Below, in pieces: positions 51,683 through 62,120 of a stretch of 64,000 nt of DNA (positions within the stretch are counted from its first letter, which is position 1; the number at the start of each line of letters is the position of its first letter). Below the pieces are notes generated by a model, which saw nothing but the letters and a program-made list of their open reading frames with translations, had not been told where the DNA came from and did no database searches. The position numbers and the translations under genes were made by a program. The stretch is from Laguncularia racemosa. Its lineage: Eukaryota > Streptophyta > Magnoliopsida > Myrtales > Combretaceae. Location of the stretch: positions 186,001 through 250,000 of the forward strand of contig JBBMOL010000244.1 of NCBI GenBank assembly GCA_037954665.1, in the 5' to 3' direction.

Positions 51683-53324
51683 TGATAGAGCCATTTTATA
51701 CTTAATCTTTATAGTATAAATTGTGTTAATTCATTATTGATTTTATAGAAATCATAAGGAAATGGTACTTAATTCTATTATGGTGATAAATCAGGTTAAA
51801 TGGAGTCAAGGATGCTAATTCAAGTAAATTAGAGAAGTCATCTACAACTTGGATCAAGACAAGGATTTACACCGCCGGAGGGAAGTACATGGGCGTGTAA
51901 TTGAAGTACACGGCCGTGTACTTGGTTTTGAATCAATAGGAAGATACACGGTTGAAATACACCGCCGTGTATCGGAAGCACGGTTTGAGGCACGGCCATG
52001 GCGCAAACCGTGTTACACACTGGACAAGAAGGCGGAAATGAGGACTTTCAACAGAGAGAGACACGGCTTAGGGCACGGCCGTGGTGTCAGCCGTGGGAGA
52101 AACCGTGCTTGGAGTCGTGGTGGAAGCTAGACGTGCCAAGGAGAACTTGTAGATCATGCACAGAGGAAGGCACGGTTGAAAATCTAGCCGTGGTGAATAC
52201 CGTGCTACACACTGGACACAGAAGATGATACGTGAATTATGCACAGAGGAAGGCACGGCTTGACCCACGGCCGTGTGGTAGGGCGTGCTAGGCAGACGAA
52301 GATTCACTTCTCGAAATCTACTTGGAAAAGGAAAGATATTTTCGTATCTTGCTAGCAAAAGATCACATGCCATCCCTCTAACAATATAAATAGAACCAAC
52401 CCTAGAGGGTGAGGACAACTTTGAACTTTTGAATCTTTGGATCTTGAAGAACCTTGGATCATCTTGGAGGCAGAGCAGGCAACCGGGTTCATGATGTTTC
52501 TACTTTTTATTTTCGTTTTGTTGATGAACATGAGTAGCTAAGCTACTTTTCTAGCCAAAGGGTCATAGATGTTTAATTCTCCACGAATTGTGAGGTCTAA
52601 TTGACTTGTATTTATTCTATTCTTTGTTTTTGGATATTCATATATCTTCTGATCGTTTTGTCATTATTATCTTTGTTGATTGGTATGAATAGAGCTCTTC
52701 TACTCAATTAGCAAGTTAATATATTGTCAACTAGCACGTCAAATCCGTAATTGTTTGATTGTTCTAGTCTCAGTGACACAATAACATGTTTAGTTATAAA
52801 ATAGATGATCGAATTCATGTTATGGAGGTGTGTGATCATGTTTAAATAGGTTATCTTATAATCTACTGGCATGAATTGGTGGTCTCTCTAGTTTTTAATG
52901 CTATTGGTAGATTAAATCCTAAGCGCTTGTCTGGGGTTGTCTAATCGATAAGAGAAATAATCAAAGAGCTTCTCTTGGTTATCGAGGAAGTACGGAGAGA
53001 TAGGTTGTTAGAGCTTATTAATAACCATAACCAATTTATCTAGGAATAAGAATAGAAAACATTTGCATCGATGATCAATTCCTTGAATTAAACTATCTTG
53101 ATTCCTTTGGCTAGGCTTTTATCAATATACGATTCTATTATCTTGCTTCGACTTTATTTCGATTCATAAACAAAACCCCCCCTTTGTTTTCTTTTCATCT
53201 TTATGCCCTTTGAATAGAAACATCTTTAACCAATCCCTGTGGATTCGACCCAACTCACCACTATATGCAAATCATATAATTGTCTAGGAGTAGGTTTTAT
53301 TTTTGTTGGATTCGACACCCATCA
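51683..53324 (+). repeat. 5' LTR of the Athila-like element
   Basis: TGATAGAGCC to ACACCCATCA. The first 700 bases carry a dense cluster of CACGG/CCGTG inverted motifs (51875-52295). A TATA box lies at 52385-52393, so transcription probably begins about 30 bases later, placing U3 at ~730 bases. Confidence 0.95.
52385..52393 (+). promoter_or_regulatory. TATA box of the 5' LTR promoter
   Basis: TATAAATAG, a consensus plant TATA box, 702 bases into the LTR. The 3' LTR has the same box at 57718-57726. Confidence 0.8.
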
Positions 53325-53329
53325 AATTT

Positions 53330-53348
53330 TGGCGCCGTTGCCGGGGAT
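53330..53348 (+). promoter_or_regulatory. Primer-binding site for tRNA-Asp
   Basis: TGGCGCCGTTGCCGGGGAT, five bases after the LTR end, is complementary to the 3' end of plant tRNA-Asp(GUC). This primer choice is typical of the Athila/Tat branch of plant Ty3/gypsy elements. Confidence 0.92.
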
Positions 53349-53375
53349 TGGTGTCAAATTTATTTCTATTCTTGT

Positions 53376-55643
53376 ATGACTCGTTCTTCTCAGACAGGTG
53401 AACTAACTTATAATCCGGAGATTGAGAATACTCTAAAGAGGCTGCGACAAGAAACTAGATCATCCACTAGACTGAACTTAGCATCGGATTTGTCTTATTC
53501 ATCCCTTGATTCAGAAAAAGAAGACGATATGGCAAATCCTGAGAGAACCTTAAGGGAGTTGGCTGCGCCGGATGTGAATCAACAACCACTTTGTATTCAC
53601 TACCCCGAACTAGCCGTGGAATTCGAGTTAAAATCTGGGTTGATACATATGCTACCCACCTTTCATGGTCTTGAGAATGAAGATCCTCATAAACATCTGA
53701 AAGAGTTTCATATAGTGTGTTCTAGTATGAGGCCGCAAGGGATAACCAACGATCAAATCAAGCTACGTGCTTTTCCGTTTTCTTTAAGTACTAAAGCTAA
53801 AGATTGGTTGTTTTATTTGCCTCCAGGTTCTATCACCACTTGGACATATATGGTGAGACTCTTCTTGGACAAATTCTTCCCCGCATCCAGAGCCGCTGGT
53901 ATAAGAAGAGAAATTTGTGGTATAAAACAGAGGGACACCGAGACTCTTCATGAGTATTGGGAGAGGTTCAAGCAACTGTGTGCAAGCTGCCCACAACATG
54001 GGATATCTGAACAACTCCTCATCCAATATTTTTACGAAGGCCTACTTCTGATGGAGAGGAAGATGATGGATGCTGCAAGTGGAGGCGCTATAGTAAACAA
54101 AACCCCTAGTCAAGCTAGGGAATTGATCTCCATTATGGCTGCCAATTCGCAACAATTTGGGTATAGGCATGATACATCTTCAAGGAAGGTAAATGAGGTA
54201 AGTGTGTCTAACCTTGAACATCAAATTTCTAATCTAACCTCCCTTGTGCAGCAGCTAGCTCTTGGAAAAACACAGCAGGTGAAGGCTTGTGGAATTTGTG
54301 CTGCTCCTAATCATTCGGCCGACATGTGCCCCACATTGCAAGATGACAACCATGAACACGCCAATGCTGTAGGCGGATTTCCAGGACAACCGCAAAGGAA
54401 GTATGACCCCTACTCGAATACTTACAATCCTGGATGGAGGGATCATCCTAACTTCCAATATGGCAATAACCCACAACAATTCCAACAATTCCAGCCTAAG
54501 CCATCACACCAAGTACCCCAAGCTCCTTCCACTTCAGGTATGTCTCTTGAGGACATTGTTAAGTCTCTCGCTGTTAATACCAAACAATTTCAGGAGGAAA
54601 CAAAGCAAAGCATTCAAAACTTGGAGAACCAGGTAAGCCAACTTGCTTCTGCTGTCAATAAGTTAGAAACTCAAGGTAAGTTACCTTCTCAAACTATTAC
54701 AAACCTGAAGCAAAGCGTTAATGCAATTACCTTGAGAAGTGGAACAGAATTGCAGGGATCAAATAAGAATGGACATCCGTCTAATCTTGAGGAGGAGACC
54801 AAGAAAGATATTTCGACTCCGAGCCAGCAGGGCAACCAGATTAGCAAGTCTCTAGTTGAGCCATCAAAGGTCACATTGATACCACCTCCTTTCCCCTCCA
54901 GATTAGCGAAATCCAAGAATGAAGTGGAAGAAAAAGAGATTCTGGAAACTTTTCGCAAAGTCGAGGTAAATATTCCTTTGCTTGATGTAATTAAGCAAAT
55001 ACCGCGCTATGCTAGATTTCTCAAAGACTTATGCACTAACAAAAGGAAGCTGAAAGGCAATGAAAAGATTAGTGTGAGTGAAAATGTTTCAGCTATTATT
55101 CAGAAGAAGCTTCCTCCTAAATGCAAGGATCCAGGTATGTTTACTATTCCTTGCAAAATAGGTAATCTTGGAATCGCTAAAGCCATGTGTGATTTAGGAG
55201 CTTCTATCAATGTCATGCCTTTGTCTGTTTATCAACGTTTAAATGTTGGTCCCTTGAAGGAAACGAGTGTCATTGTTCAACTTGCTGACAGGTCCAATGT
55301 TTATCCTGAGGGAGTTTTAGATGATGTTTTAGTTCAAGTCAATGGGTTGGTTTTTCCTATTGATTTTTTTGTGCTTGACATGGACGATAGTGATTCTCAT
55401 ACTTCATCACTGATATTATTAGGGCGACCATTCCTTAAGACTTCTAAAACAAAAATCGATGTAAATGATGGCACCCTTACTATGGAATATGATGGTGAAG
55501 TGATTAAATTTAACATTTATGATGCCATGAAACATCCTAACGATATTTTCACTGTTTTTGTTGTGGATGTTATTAACCCATCACCACAGCCACCCAAGCT
55601 GGAATCAAAATCCTTATCCGAACATCTAGCCAGGAACGTCTAG
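53376..55643 (+). CDS. gag-pro: Gag-protease polyprotein of the Athila-like element, intact
   Basis: 755 residues from the ATG at 53376 (MTRSSQTGEL), 28 bases after the primer site. The frame is open further upstream into the LTR but without an ATG there. Residues ~85-255 form the capsid domain (PTFHGLENEDPHKHLKEF, LRAFPFSLSTKAKDWLFYL, FFPASRAAGIRREI, CASCPQHGISEQLLIQYF). A CCHC zinc knuckle lies at Cys305, Cys308, His313 and Cys318. A Gln/Pro-rich linker and a predicted coiled coil (about 400-435) follow. The retropepsin-like domain (about 585-720) has DLGASINVMP (Asp606) in place of the usual DTGA/DSGA, as I recall for other Athila-type elements, and ILLGRPFL near 680. The ORF ends about 40 residues after the protease, where a full element would continue into RT. 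It should package element RNA in the cytoplasm. Confidence 0.93.
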   Translation: MTRSSQTGELTYNPEIENTLKRLRQETRSSTRLNLASDLSYSSLDSEKEDDMANPERTLRELAAPDVNQQPLCIHYPELAVEFELKSGLIHMLPTFHGLENEDPHKHLKEFHIVCSSMRPQGITNDQIKLRAFPFSLSTKAKDWLFYLPPGSITTWTYMVRLFLDKFFPASRAAGIRREICGIKQRDTETLHEYWERFKQLCASCPQHGISEQLLIQYFYEGLLLMERKMMDAASGGAIVNKTPSQARELISIMAANSQQFGYRHDTSSRKVNEVSVSNLEHQISNLTSLVQQLALGKTQQVKACGICAAPNHSADMCPTLQDDNHEHANAVGGFPGQPQRKYDPYSNTYNPGWRDHPNFQYGNNPQQFQQFQPKPSHQVPQAPSTSGMSLEDIVKSLAVNTKQFQEETKQSIQNLENQVSQLASAVNKLETQGKLPSQTITNLKQSVNAITLRSGTELQGSNKNGHPSNLEEETKKDISTPSQQGNQISKSLVEPSKVTLIPPPFPSRLAKSKNEVEEKEILETFRKVEVNIPLLDVIKQIPRYARFLKDLCTNKRKLKGNEKISVSENVSAIIQKKLPPKCKDPGMFTIPCKIGNLGIAKAMCDLGASINVMPLSVYQRLNVGPLKETSVIVQLADRSNVYPEGVLDDVLVQVNGLVFPIDFFVLDMDDSDSHTSSLILLGRPFLKTSKTKIDVNDGTLTMEYDGEVIKFNIYDAMKHPNDIFTVFVVDVINPSPQPPKLESKSLSEHLARNV

Positions 55644-55686
55644 CCAAAGACGTTAAAGAAAGGCACTTCATGGGAGGCAACCCATG
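55635..55686 (+). promoter_or_regulatory. Two tandem hairpins at the gag-protease stop codon
   Basis: AACGTC (55635-55640) pairs with GACGTT (55649-55654), and the stop codon TAG is the first part of the 8-base loop. Fifteen bases later CATGGG (55669-55674) pairs with CCCATG (55681-55686) around AGGCAA. Both stems are perfect. The GGGAGGCAACCC core is, as I recall, common in related plant elements. A role in translation ending, readthrough, RNA stability or packaging is possible. Confidence 0.65.
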
Positions 55687-55932
55687 TCAAAAAAAAAAAA
55701 AAAGTTTAGTTTGTTTTGCTTTAGTTTTGTTTTGTTTTAGTTTAGTTTTGTTTTGATTTTCATGTAGTTTTGAACTCTTTGGACCAGCTGCAGCAAGGAT
55801 ACACATAATCAGATGACACTTTCCAGAGCTTAAAGGGAGAACTCCAATACCAGGGAAGTACCAGTATTTCCTTTCTCTTATCCTCTAATGTTTCTTGAGT
55901 TGTTCATTCCTCTTTCATTGTGCTAAATTAGG

Positions 55933-55968
55933 AACAGTGAGGACACTGTTCAAGCTAAGTGTGGGGGA
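55933..55968 (+). promoter_or_regulatory. AGGA-loop hairpin and first purine tract
   Basis: AACAGTG and CACTGTT form a 7 bp stem around AGGA (55933-55950). Six bases later comes AAGTGTGGGGGA, nearly the same tract that precedes the 3' LTR. It could be a second plus-strand start or a packaging or regulatory structure. Confidence 0.75.
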
Positions 55969-56976
55969 GAGGATAATAAAATATAGAGAATAAAGAACTA
56001 ACTTATACTCTGAATGTTTGTCCTTAAGCAATTTTAAGCTAAATTTTTTCAAAATTATCATGAAATCTAGAGATTGTACTAAATGTTGTAATAAGCATCT
56101 ACAAAATGTGAAATTGACTTGTTCAAATGTTTTACTCACCCACTACTGTGATTAGAATACATGGTTAAAATTAAGTAGTGAAATCTTTAAGAAACAAATT
56201 TACCTTGTATTTAGCTTTAGAATTGGAAGTCTAAGAGTAAGTCGAGTCCCTAAGTGAAAAATAAACAAGTTTACTTCTAGGTTATATTAGCTACTGTATA
56301 CTCTTTGAAGTTGTTTGTAAAGCAATCATAACACTTAGTGAAAAAAAAAAAATTCAAGCATAGCCATTACTCCAATGATTCAACTAATTGAGTTAAGAGT
56401 ATTCAAACTTGAATGTTAGAGTGAGGAAGAGTCCATAGGGGTATCTCAAAACCCGGTCACTTGAGTGATAAGCTCGGGATGTTGCCGACTCAATGAACTC
56501 ACTATAATGATAAGGGTGAAAAAGGCAAAAGTTCATGAAAAGAAGCGAGCAAAAACCCGTCAAAACAGCTGCTTGAATAGATCAAAAGAACATGAATGAA
56601 AACATTCATTGAATAAAACAAGACGTATAAAAGGGAGAATATCTAGCAAAGAGCTTATACCATATGCTTTTACTTTATACTGCAAGGATTATATGCTTGA
56701 TAATATCCAATGAAGTTTAATTGGGTGTTTTTCCTTAGTGGATTAAGTATTTACTTTTGGAATAAAAATTCTTTTGCTAAACATGAGGATTAAAGTTTGT
56801 TTTGTTTAGATTAGCTATTAAATTTTGTCTATGGTAATTTGATCACAGGAAACCAGTTTGGTTGAAGTAGTAGACATTAAAATTACAAGTCATGAATTAC
56901 AAATGAATAAATGCTTGGAATGATGAAAAGAAAGTTTGTATAATCTATGACAGATTTCTCAATTGATTTGATTCAA
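55969..56976 (+). other. Conserved-looking non-coding stretch before the 3' LTR
   Basis: About 1 kb with no ORF, between the two hairpin/purine-tract modules. Parts resemble the remnant at 45810-46889, so it is probably a maintained feature of this element group and not random filler. A run of A is at 56340-56352. Confidence 0.55.
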
Positions 56977-57015
56977 TTGCTTGAGGACAAGCAAGAGTTT
57001 AAGTGTGGGGGAATT
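56977..57015 (+). promoter_or_regulatory. AGGA-loop hairpin and polypurine tract of the 3' LTR
   Basis: TTGCTTG and CAAGCAA form a 7 bp stem around AGGA (56977-56994). GAGTTT and then AAGTGTGGGGGAATT follow, directly before the LTR start at 57016. The purine tract should prime plus-strand synthesis. Confidence 0.85.
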
Positions 57016-58657
57016 TGATAGAGCCATTTTATACTTAATCTTTATAGTATAAATTGTGTTAATTCATTATTGATTTTATAGAAATCATAAGAAAATGGTA
57101 CTTAATTCTATTATGGTGATAAATCAGGTTAAATGGAGTCAAGGATGTTAATTCAAGTAAATTAGAGAAGTCATCTACAACTTGGATCAAGACAAGGATT
57201 TGCACCGCCGGAGGGAAGTACATGGGCGTGTAATTGAAGTACACGGCCGTGTACTTGGTTTTGAATCAACAGGAAGATCCACGGTTGAAATACACCGCCG
57301 TGTATCGGAAGCACGATTTGAGGCACGGCCATGGCGCAAACCGTGTTACACACTGGACAAGAAGGCGGAAATGAGGACTTTCAACAGAGAGAGACACGGC
57401 TTAGGGCACGGCCGTGGTGTCAGCCATGGGAGAAACCGTGCTTGGAGCCGTGATGGAAGCTAGACGTGCCAAGGAGAACTTGTAGATCATGCACAGAGGA
57501 AGGCACGGTTGAAAATCTAGCCGTGGTGAATACCGTGCTACACACTGGACACGGAAGATGATACGTGAATTATGCACAGAGGAAGGCACGGCTTGACCCA
57601 CGGCCGTGTGGTAGGGCGTGCTAGGCAGACGAAGATTCACTTCTCGAAATCTACTTGGAAAAGGAAAGATATTTTCGTATCTTGCTAGCAAAAGATCACA
57701 TGCCATCCCTCTAACAATATAAATAGAACCAACCCTAGAGGGTGAGGACAACTTTGAACTTTTGAACCTTTGGATCTTGAAGAACCTTGGATCATCTTGG
57801 AGGCAGAGCAGGCAACCGGGTTCATGATGTTTCTACTTTTTATTTTCGTTTTGTTGATGAACATGAGTAGCTAAGCTACTTTTCTAGCCAAAGGGTCATA
57901 GATGTTTAATTCTCCACGAATTGTGAGGTCTAATTGACTTGTATTTATTCTATTCTTTGTTTTTGGATATTCATATATCTTCTGATCGTTTTGTCATTAT
58001 TATCTTTGTTGATTGGTATGAATAGAGCTCTTCTACTCAATTAGCAAGTTAATATATTGTCAACTAGCACGTCAAATCCGTAATTGTTTGATTGTTCTAG
58101 TCTCAGTGACACAATAACATGTTTAGTTATAAAATAGATGATCGAATTCATGTTATGGAGGTGTGTGATCATGTTTAAATAGGTTATCTTATAATCTACT
58201 GGCATGAATTGGTGGTCTCTCTAGTTTTTAATGCTATTGGTAGATTAAATCCTAAGCGCTTGTCTGGGGTTGTCTAATCGATAAGAGAAATAATCAAAGA
58301 GCTTCTCTTGGTTATCGAGGAAGTACGGAGAGATAGGTTGTTAGAGCTTATTAATAACCATAACCAATTTATCTAGGAATAAGAATAGAAAACATTTGCA
58401 TCGATGATCAATTCCTTGAATTAAACTATCTTGATTCCTTTGGCTAGGCTTTTATCAATATACGATTCTATTATCTTGCTTCGACTTTATTTCGATTCAT
58501 AAACAAAACCCCCCCTTTGTTTTCTTTTCATCTTTATGCCCTTTGAATAGAAACATCTTTAACCAATCCCTGTGGATTCGACCCAACTCACCACTATATG
58601 CAAATCATATAATTGTCTAGGAGTAGGTTTTATTTTTGTTGGATTCGACACCCATCA
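57016..58657 (+). repeat. 3' LTR of the Athila-like element
   Basis: 1642 bp, the same length as the 5' LTR. By eye about 11 substitutions separate them, all in the first ~760 bases. The TATA box is at 57718-57726. Confidence 0.95.
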
Positions 58658-59524
58658 ATGAGATTGAAGGCCATCACTGCTACAGCATGCATCGGAAGTG
58701 ATCAAGAGAATCGATGTTCCGCCAAGTGCGAACTAAGTGATTAGGGGATTGTCGCACCTTGACGGTTCCAAGTTCAGCTTGTCCTTGAGGATTTTGCTCC
58801 GTCTGGTGCAAAGAGGCACGAGAGCGTTCACTGTTGAGTTAAAAAGAGATCATAATTAACAAAGTGATAAGATAAATAAACCGGATAATGACTTAGGCAC
58901 TGATGGTGGCTTTAGAATCCCTAACCCAAGGTCAAGGGAAGCGTAAACCCTAGACTTCACGTCGGTTACCGGAAGACCACGTAAGATGCTACATTCATAT
59001 GGTTGCTCATGCATAGCATATATTTGATAACTTGATTTGTAATTTGCTTATGTGTACATAGCATTGAAAGTGTTACCATCCCATTCACTGAGCCATAGTG
59101 TGCTCACCCCCTCACAGACTCTTTTGCAGGTAGCAATTACGAAAGCGCAGGATGGGATAAGATGTGAAGTGTTGAGAGTTTTGGAAGACCAAAACAACAA
59201 AGCAAGAATTGTGAAAGATAGATTTACTTAGATGAAATGTTAGGATGCCCATGTGAATAGAATTTGAAATTGAGAAACCTAGGGTTTATCCTATTTTACT
59301 GATTGGTAAAGGATACCAATTCTCTACTATCATGGTTGACCGTAGGGTATGAGATCCATAGTTGTATTTTATCATCTAATTATATGTGTTATGATTAGTT
59401 GTAAATGCAATTATTTATTCAGAGTCTTATGATCTCTAACACATAAGAGGATCATCATGTAATGAGTGCACACGTGCCATGATGGTTTTAGTGGAGACTT
59501 CTAGGCCCCCTTTCGGGGCGTGAC
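58658..59524 (+). repeat. LTR-like repeat copy B, right part
   Basis: Begins with the target duplication ATGAG and continues as 2960-3477 of copy A, ending TTTCGGGGCGTGACA. It holds 58905-59275, which copy A lacks and which includes a CTCACCCCCTCACAGAC / TTTTGCAGGTAG stretch typical of the LTR interior of Tekay/Del-type elements. Confidence 0.75.
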
Positions 59525-62120
59525 ATAGTTGAAATACACGATCATGTTCACAGGCATTTTCATGATTATGATTTGTGAAATTTTCAATTTTATGAAGATT
59601 TCAAGCCTAGATTTATAAATAGATATATTAAAACATTCCTCATAATTTTGGAAAGAGATGAAAGAGCATTCTAGGGTTTTCAAAAGGCAAAATCATCAAA
59701 AGAATTGAGAGAGGAGTATCTAAGAGATTGAAAAGGGGTTTCATCATGAATTATCTTACTTATTTTATTTTTGAACATATTAATTAAGTAGTTTATTTAT
59801 TTAGATGTTGATAAACCCTAGAAAAACTATGTAATCAAATTTCTATTTTAAATTTAGTTTTATGATTCTCAATTTATTGTGATCCAATTATGTGTGCTTT
59901 TATTTTCTATGAATTGATATTTTCTAGAGTATTAACTTATATTATTTGATTTTATGCATAGAAATTAAGAAATCCTATGTATGAACAAAACTGTATAATT
60001 GGAAGGAGTTGTATGCAATCCTAAAAATAGGACAACATAAATCTTCTGAATTAAGACTAATCCCAATAGTAGATTTCATAGAATAATAATGCAACTCGAG
60101 GAAGTTTTAATAAGGTAGAGATTCTTAAGAAAATCAATGTCTAAGCATTGTGACTTTGCATTATTGTGCATTTTTAATTATTGTTATTTCAGCATTCTAT
60201 TATTTGCTTAGTTCAATGAGTTTAGTTTAGTTTTAGTGTGTCTTTTGGTTTATTAGTTTTTAGTTTATGAACATTAATTAGTAGGTTAGATAATAAAGAG
60301 TAAGAAAAGTACAAGTGATTAATTAGGTTTGGGTCATATTTTAAGTCTAACAAGATGATTTTGGATTATTTGACTGTGCTTGAGAGTGAAACGATTGAAT
60401 AGGATATTCAACTTGACTCAAGAATAACTATTGGGATGGCTTTTGTTCATACGAGTTGCGAAAAACTTATACATGCTGAAAAATGGTCCCTAACTGCTGC
60501 TCTTAGGGAATCAAATTCCATTATTCATCTTTTTGGCTCAACGATAATAACCGTTGACTCTTCACCTTCTTTCTTTAGCACTAAAATTTTCTTTTCGATT
60601 CTTATCCTGTAAAACCTCACCTTTGGTAATTACTTTTATCGGCATTTTTTACTCATATAGTGGCTCGAAATAACCGTTGACCCTTCGCCTTCTTTCTTTA
60701 GCACTGAAATTTTGTGACATAAACCAAGCTTGTTCACTTGCACCCTCCTGACTTCGGCTCTTTTCGAGCCATCTTTCTTTGATGATTCCACAAGGTCAAA
60801 ATTGCAGAGTAGTTGTAGAAAACAGATCTGACGTCTTCAATTTTACTTAAATTAGAAGAGAAACTAATGAGTAATCGACGCTTCAAAGTAAAATGGAAGC
60901 GTGCATGTGTTCGGGGGTTAAAAGAGACCCCATTTCCTTATCTCATTTGGTGTGCTTAGTCCAAGCAAAAATAGAGGGTACAGTGTCCATTCCATATATT
61001 TCAACAATGTCATGCATTATACATTAATATGCCAATTACAAATGTTTATCCCTAGATATATTTTTTACTTATAATGCCACTAATTTATTAATATGAATAT
61101 AAATCATCATGACACCTCAAAGCCTATTAAAACTATAAAAATATTCCTAAGTTTTGAAATTTCGCACTTACACTCTTATAGAATGTTGACACCAGAAAAT
61201 TATTCATCCAGTTGATATTTTACATAAATATACCCTTGTAATTAGTTTTTCAAGACAACTCATCATCTAATTTGAAGTTTTTCTAACATAATTAACGAGG
61301 GAAAACATAGAAACATGTTAGTAGGAGGGTCATACTTACCTTATTTAAATCAAAATTATAATATACATATTATATATGTATAGAGAGAGAGAGAGGGATT
61401 TTACAAGCAATACAATACTCTCTAATATTTAATAAGAATTATTATTAATGAAAACATAACATAAAAATATTTAAATAAAAAATTATAAATAAACCTAAAA
61501 AAGCAACATGATATGAATATAAGTATTCTTTGATTTTTTTTAAATAATGGCTCTTCAAAATTATATTATTAATAATGCTTCAAAAATTATCAATTTTATA
61601 TAATTAATTACATAATTAGTTATTTAAAAATTCATATTCATTTTCATGATATTAACTATAAGAAAAATACATCAAGTGATATAATTATTATTATTTGCTA
61701 ATATTTTATGGTATAAGACTGAAATATTTGTAATATTAATGTAATTATTATTTATAATATACTACTAATAAATAAATAGCAATTTAAGATAATTTAATTA
61801 GTTTATTATAATTTAGCAATGAATGAAATTTAATGCTATTAATTGTTGTGAAGAAAAAAAAGTAAAAAGAGAATGTTATTAAAGCAATAAATGCAATTTG
61901 AGAAAAATTAAAATGACCATCTAAGAATTGAATCTATTACTTCTAATGTAAAAACCTTTTTTATTTGTCACCAAGCTTTATTAATAATTAATCTTAAAAT
62001 ATACATATCATATATATAATTTTTTTTAATTTTAAAATTAATTATAATTAATTTTTTCCAAGCATGGGATCAAGGCCCCCTTCGCAAACCACCCCACACC
62101 CAACTCTCCCCCTCCCTAAT
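59525..62120. other. No gene; AT-rich
   Basis: No protein-like ORF. A ~46 bp sequence (AATAACCGTTGAC to GAAATTTT) occurs at 60546 and again at 60669. (GA)n is at 61382-61395. Confidence 0.5.

Larger units (their letters stand above)
51683..58657 (+). mobile_element. Young Athila-like Ty3/gypsy element with gag-protease only (non-autonomous)
   Basis: 6975 bp. Two 1642 bp LTRs flank a tRNA-Asp primer site, an intact gag-protease ORF, ~1.4 kb of non-coding DNA and a purine tract. Target duplications are ATGCG (51678-51682) and ATGAG (58658-58662), and copy A (CATTGCATGAAATTGAAGG near 2951) shows the empty site. I count about 11 differences between the LTRs, so the insertion is recent. No reverse transcriptase, RNase H, integrase or env-like frame is present. 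The intact ORF and near-identical LTRs imply recent movement using enzymes from a related element. Confidence 0.93.

Noticed and set aside
53330..53348. Possible tRNA-Asp gene
   Set aside because: Only the 3' acceptor-stem/T-arm complement is present, directly after an LTR, so it is a primer-binding site.
53280..53375. Upstream extension of the gag-protease frame into the LTR
   Set aside because: There is no ATG in it, it crosses the LTR end and the primer-binding site, and the ATG at 53376 gives the usual gag start (MTRSS).
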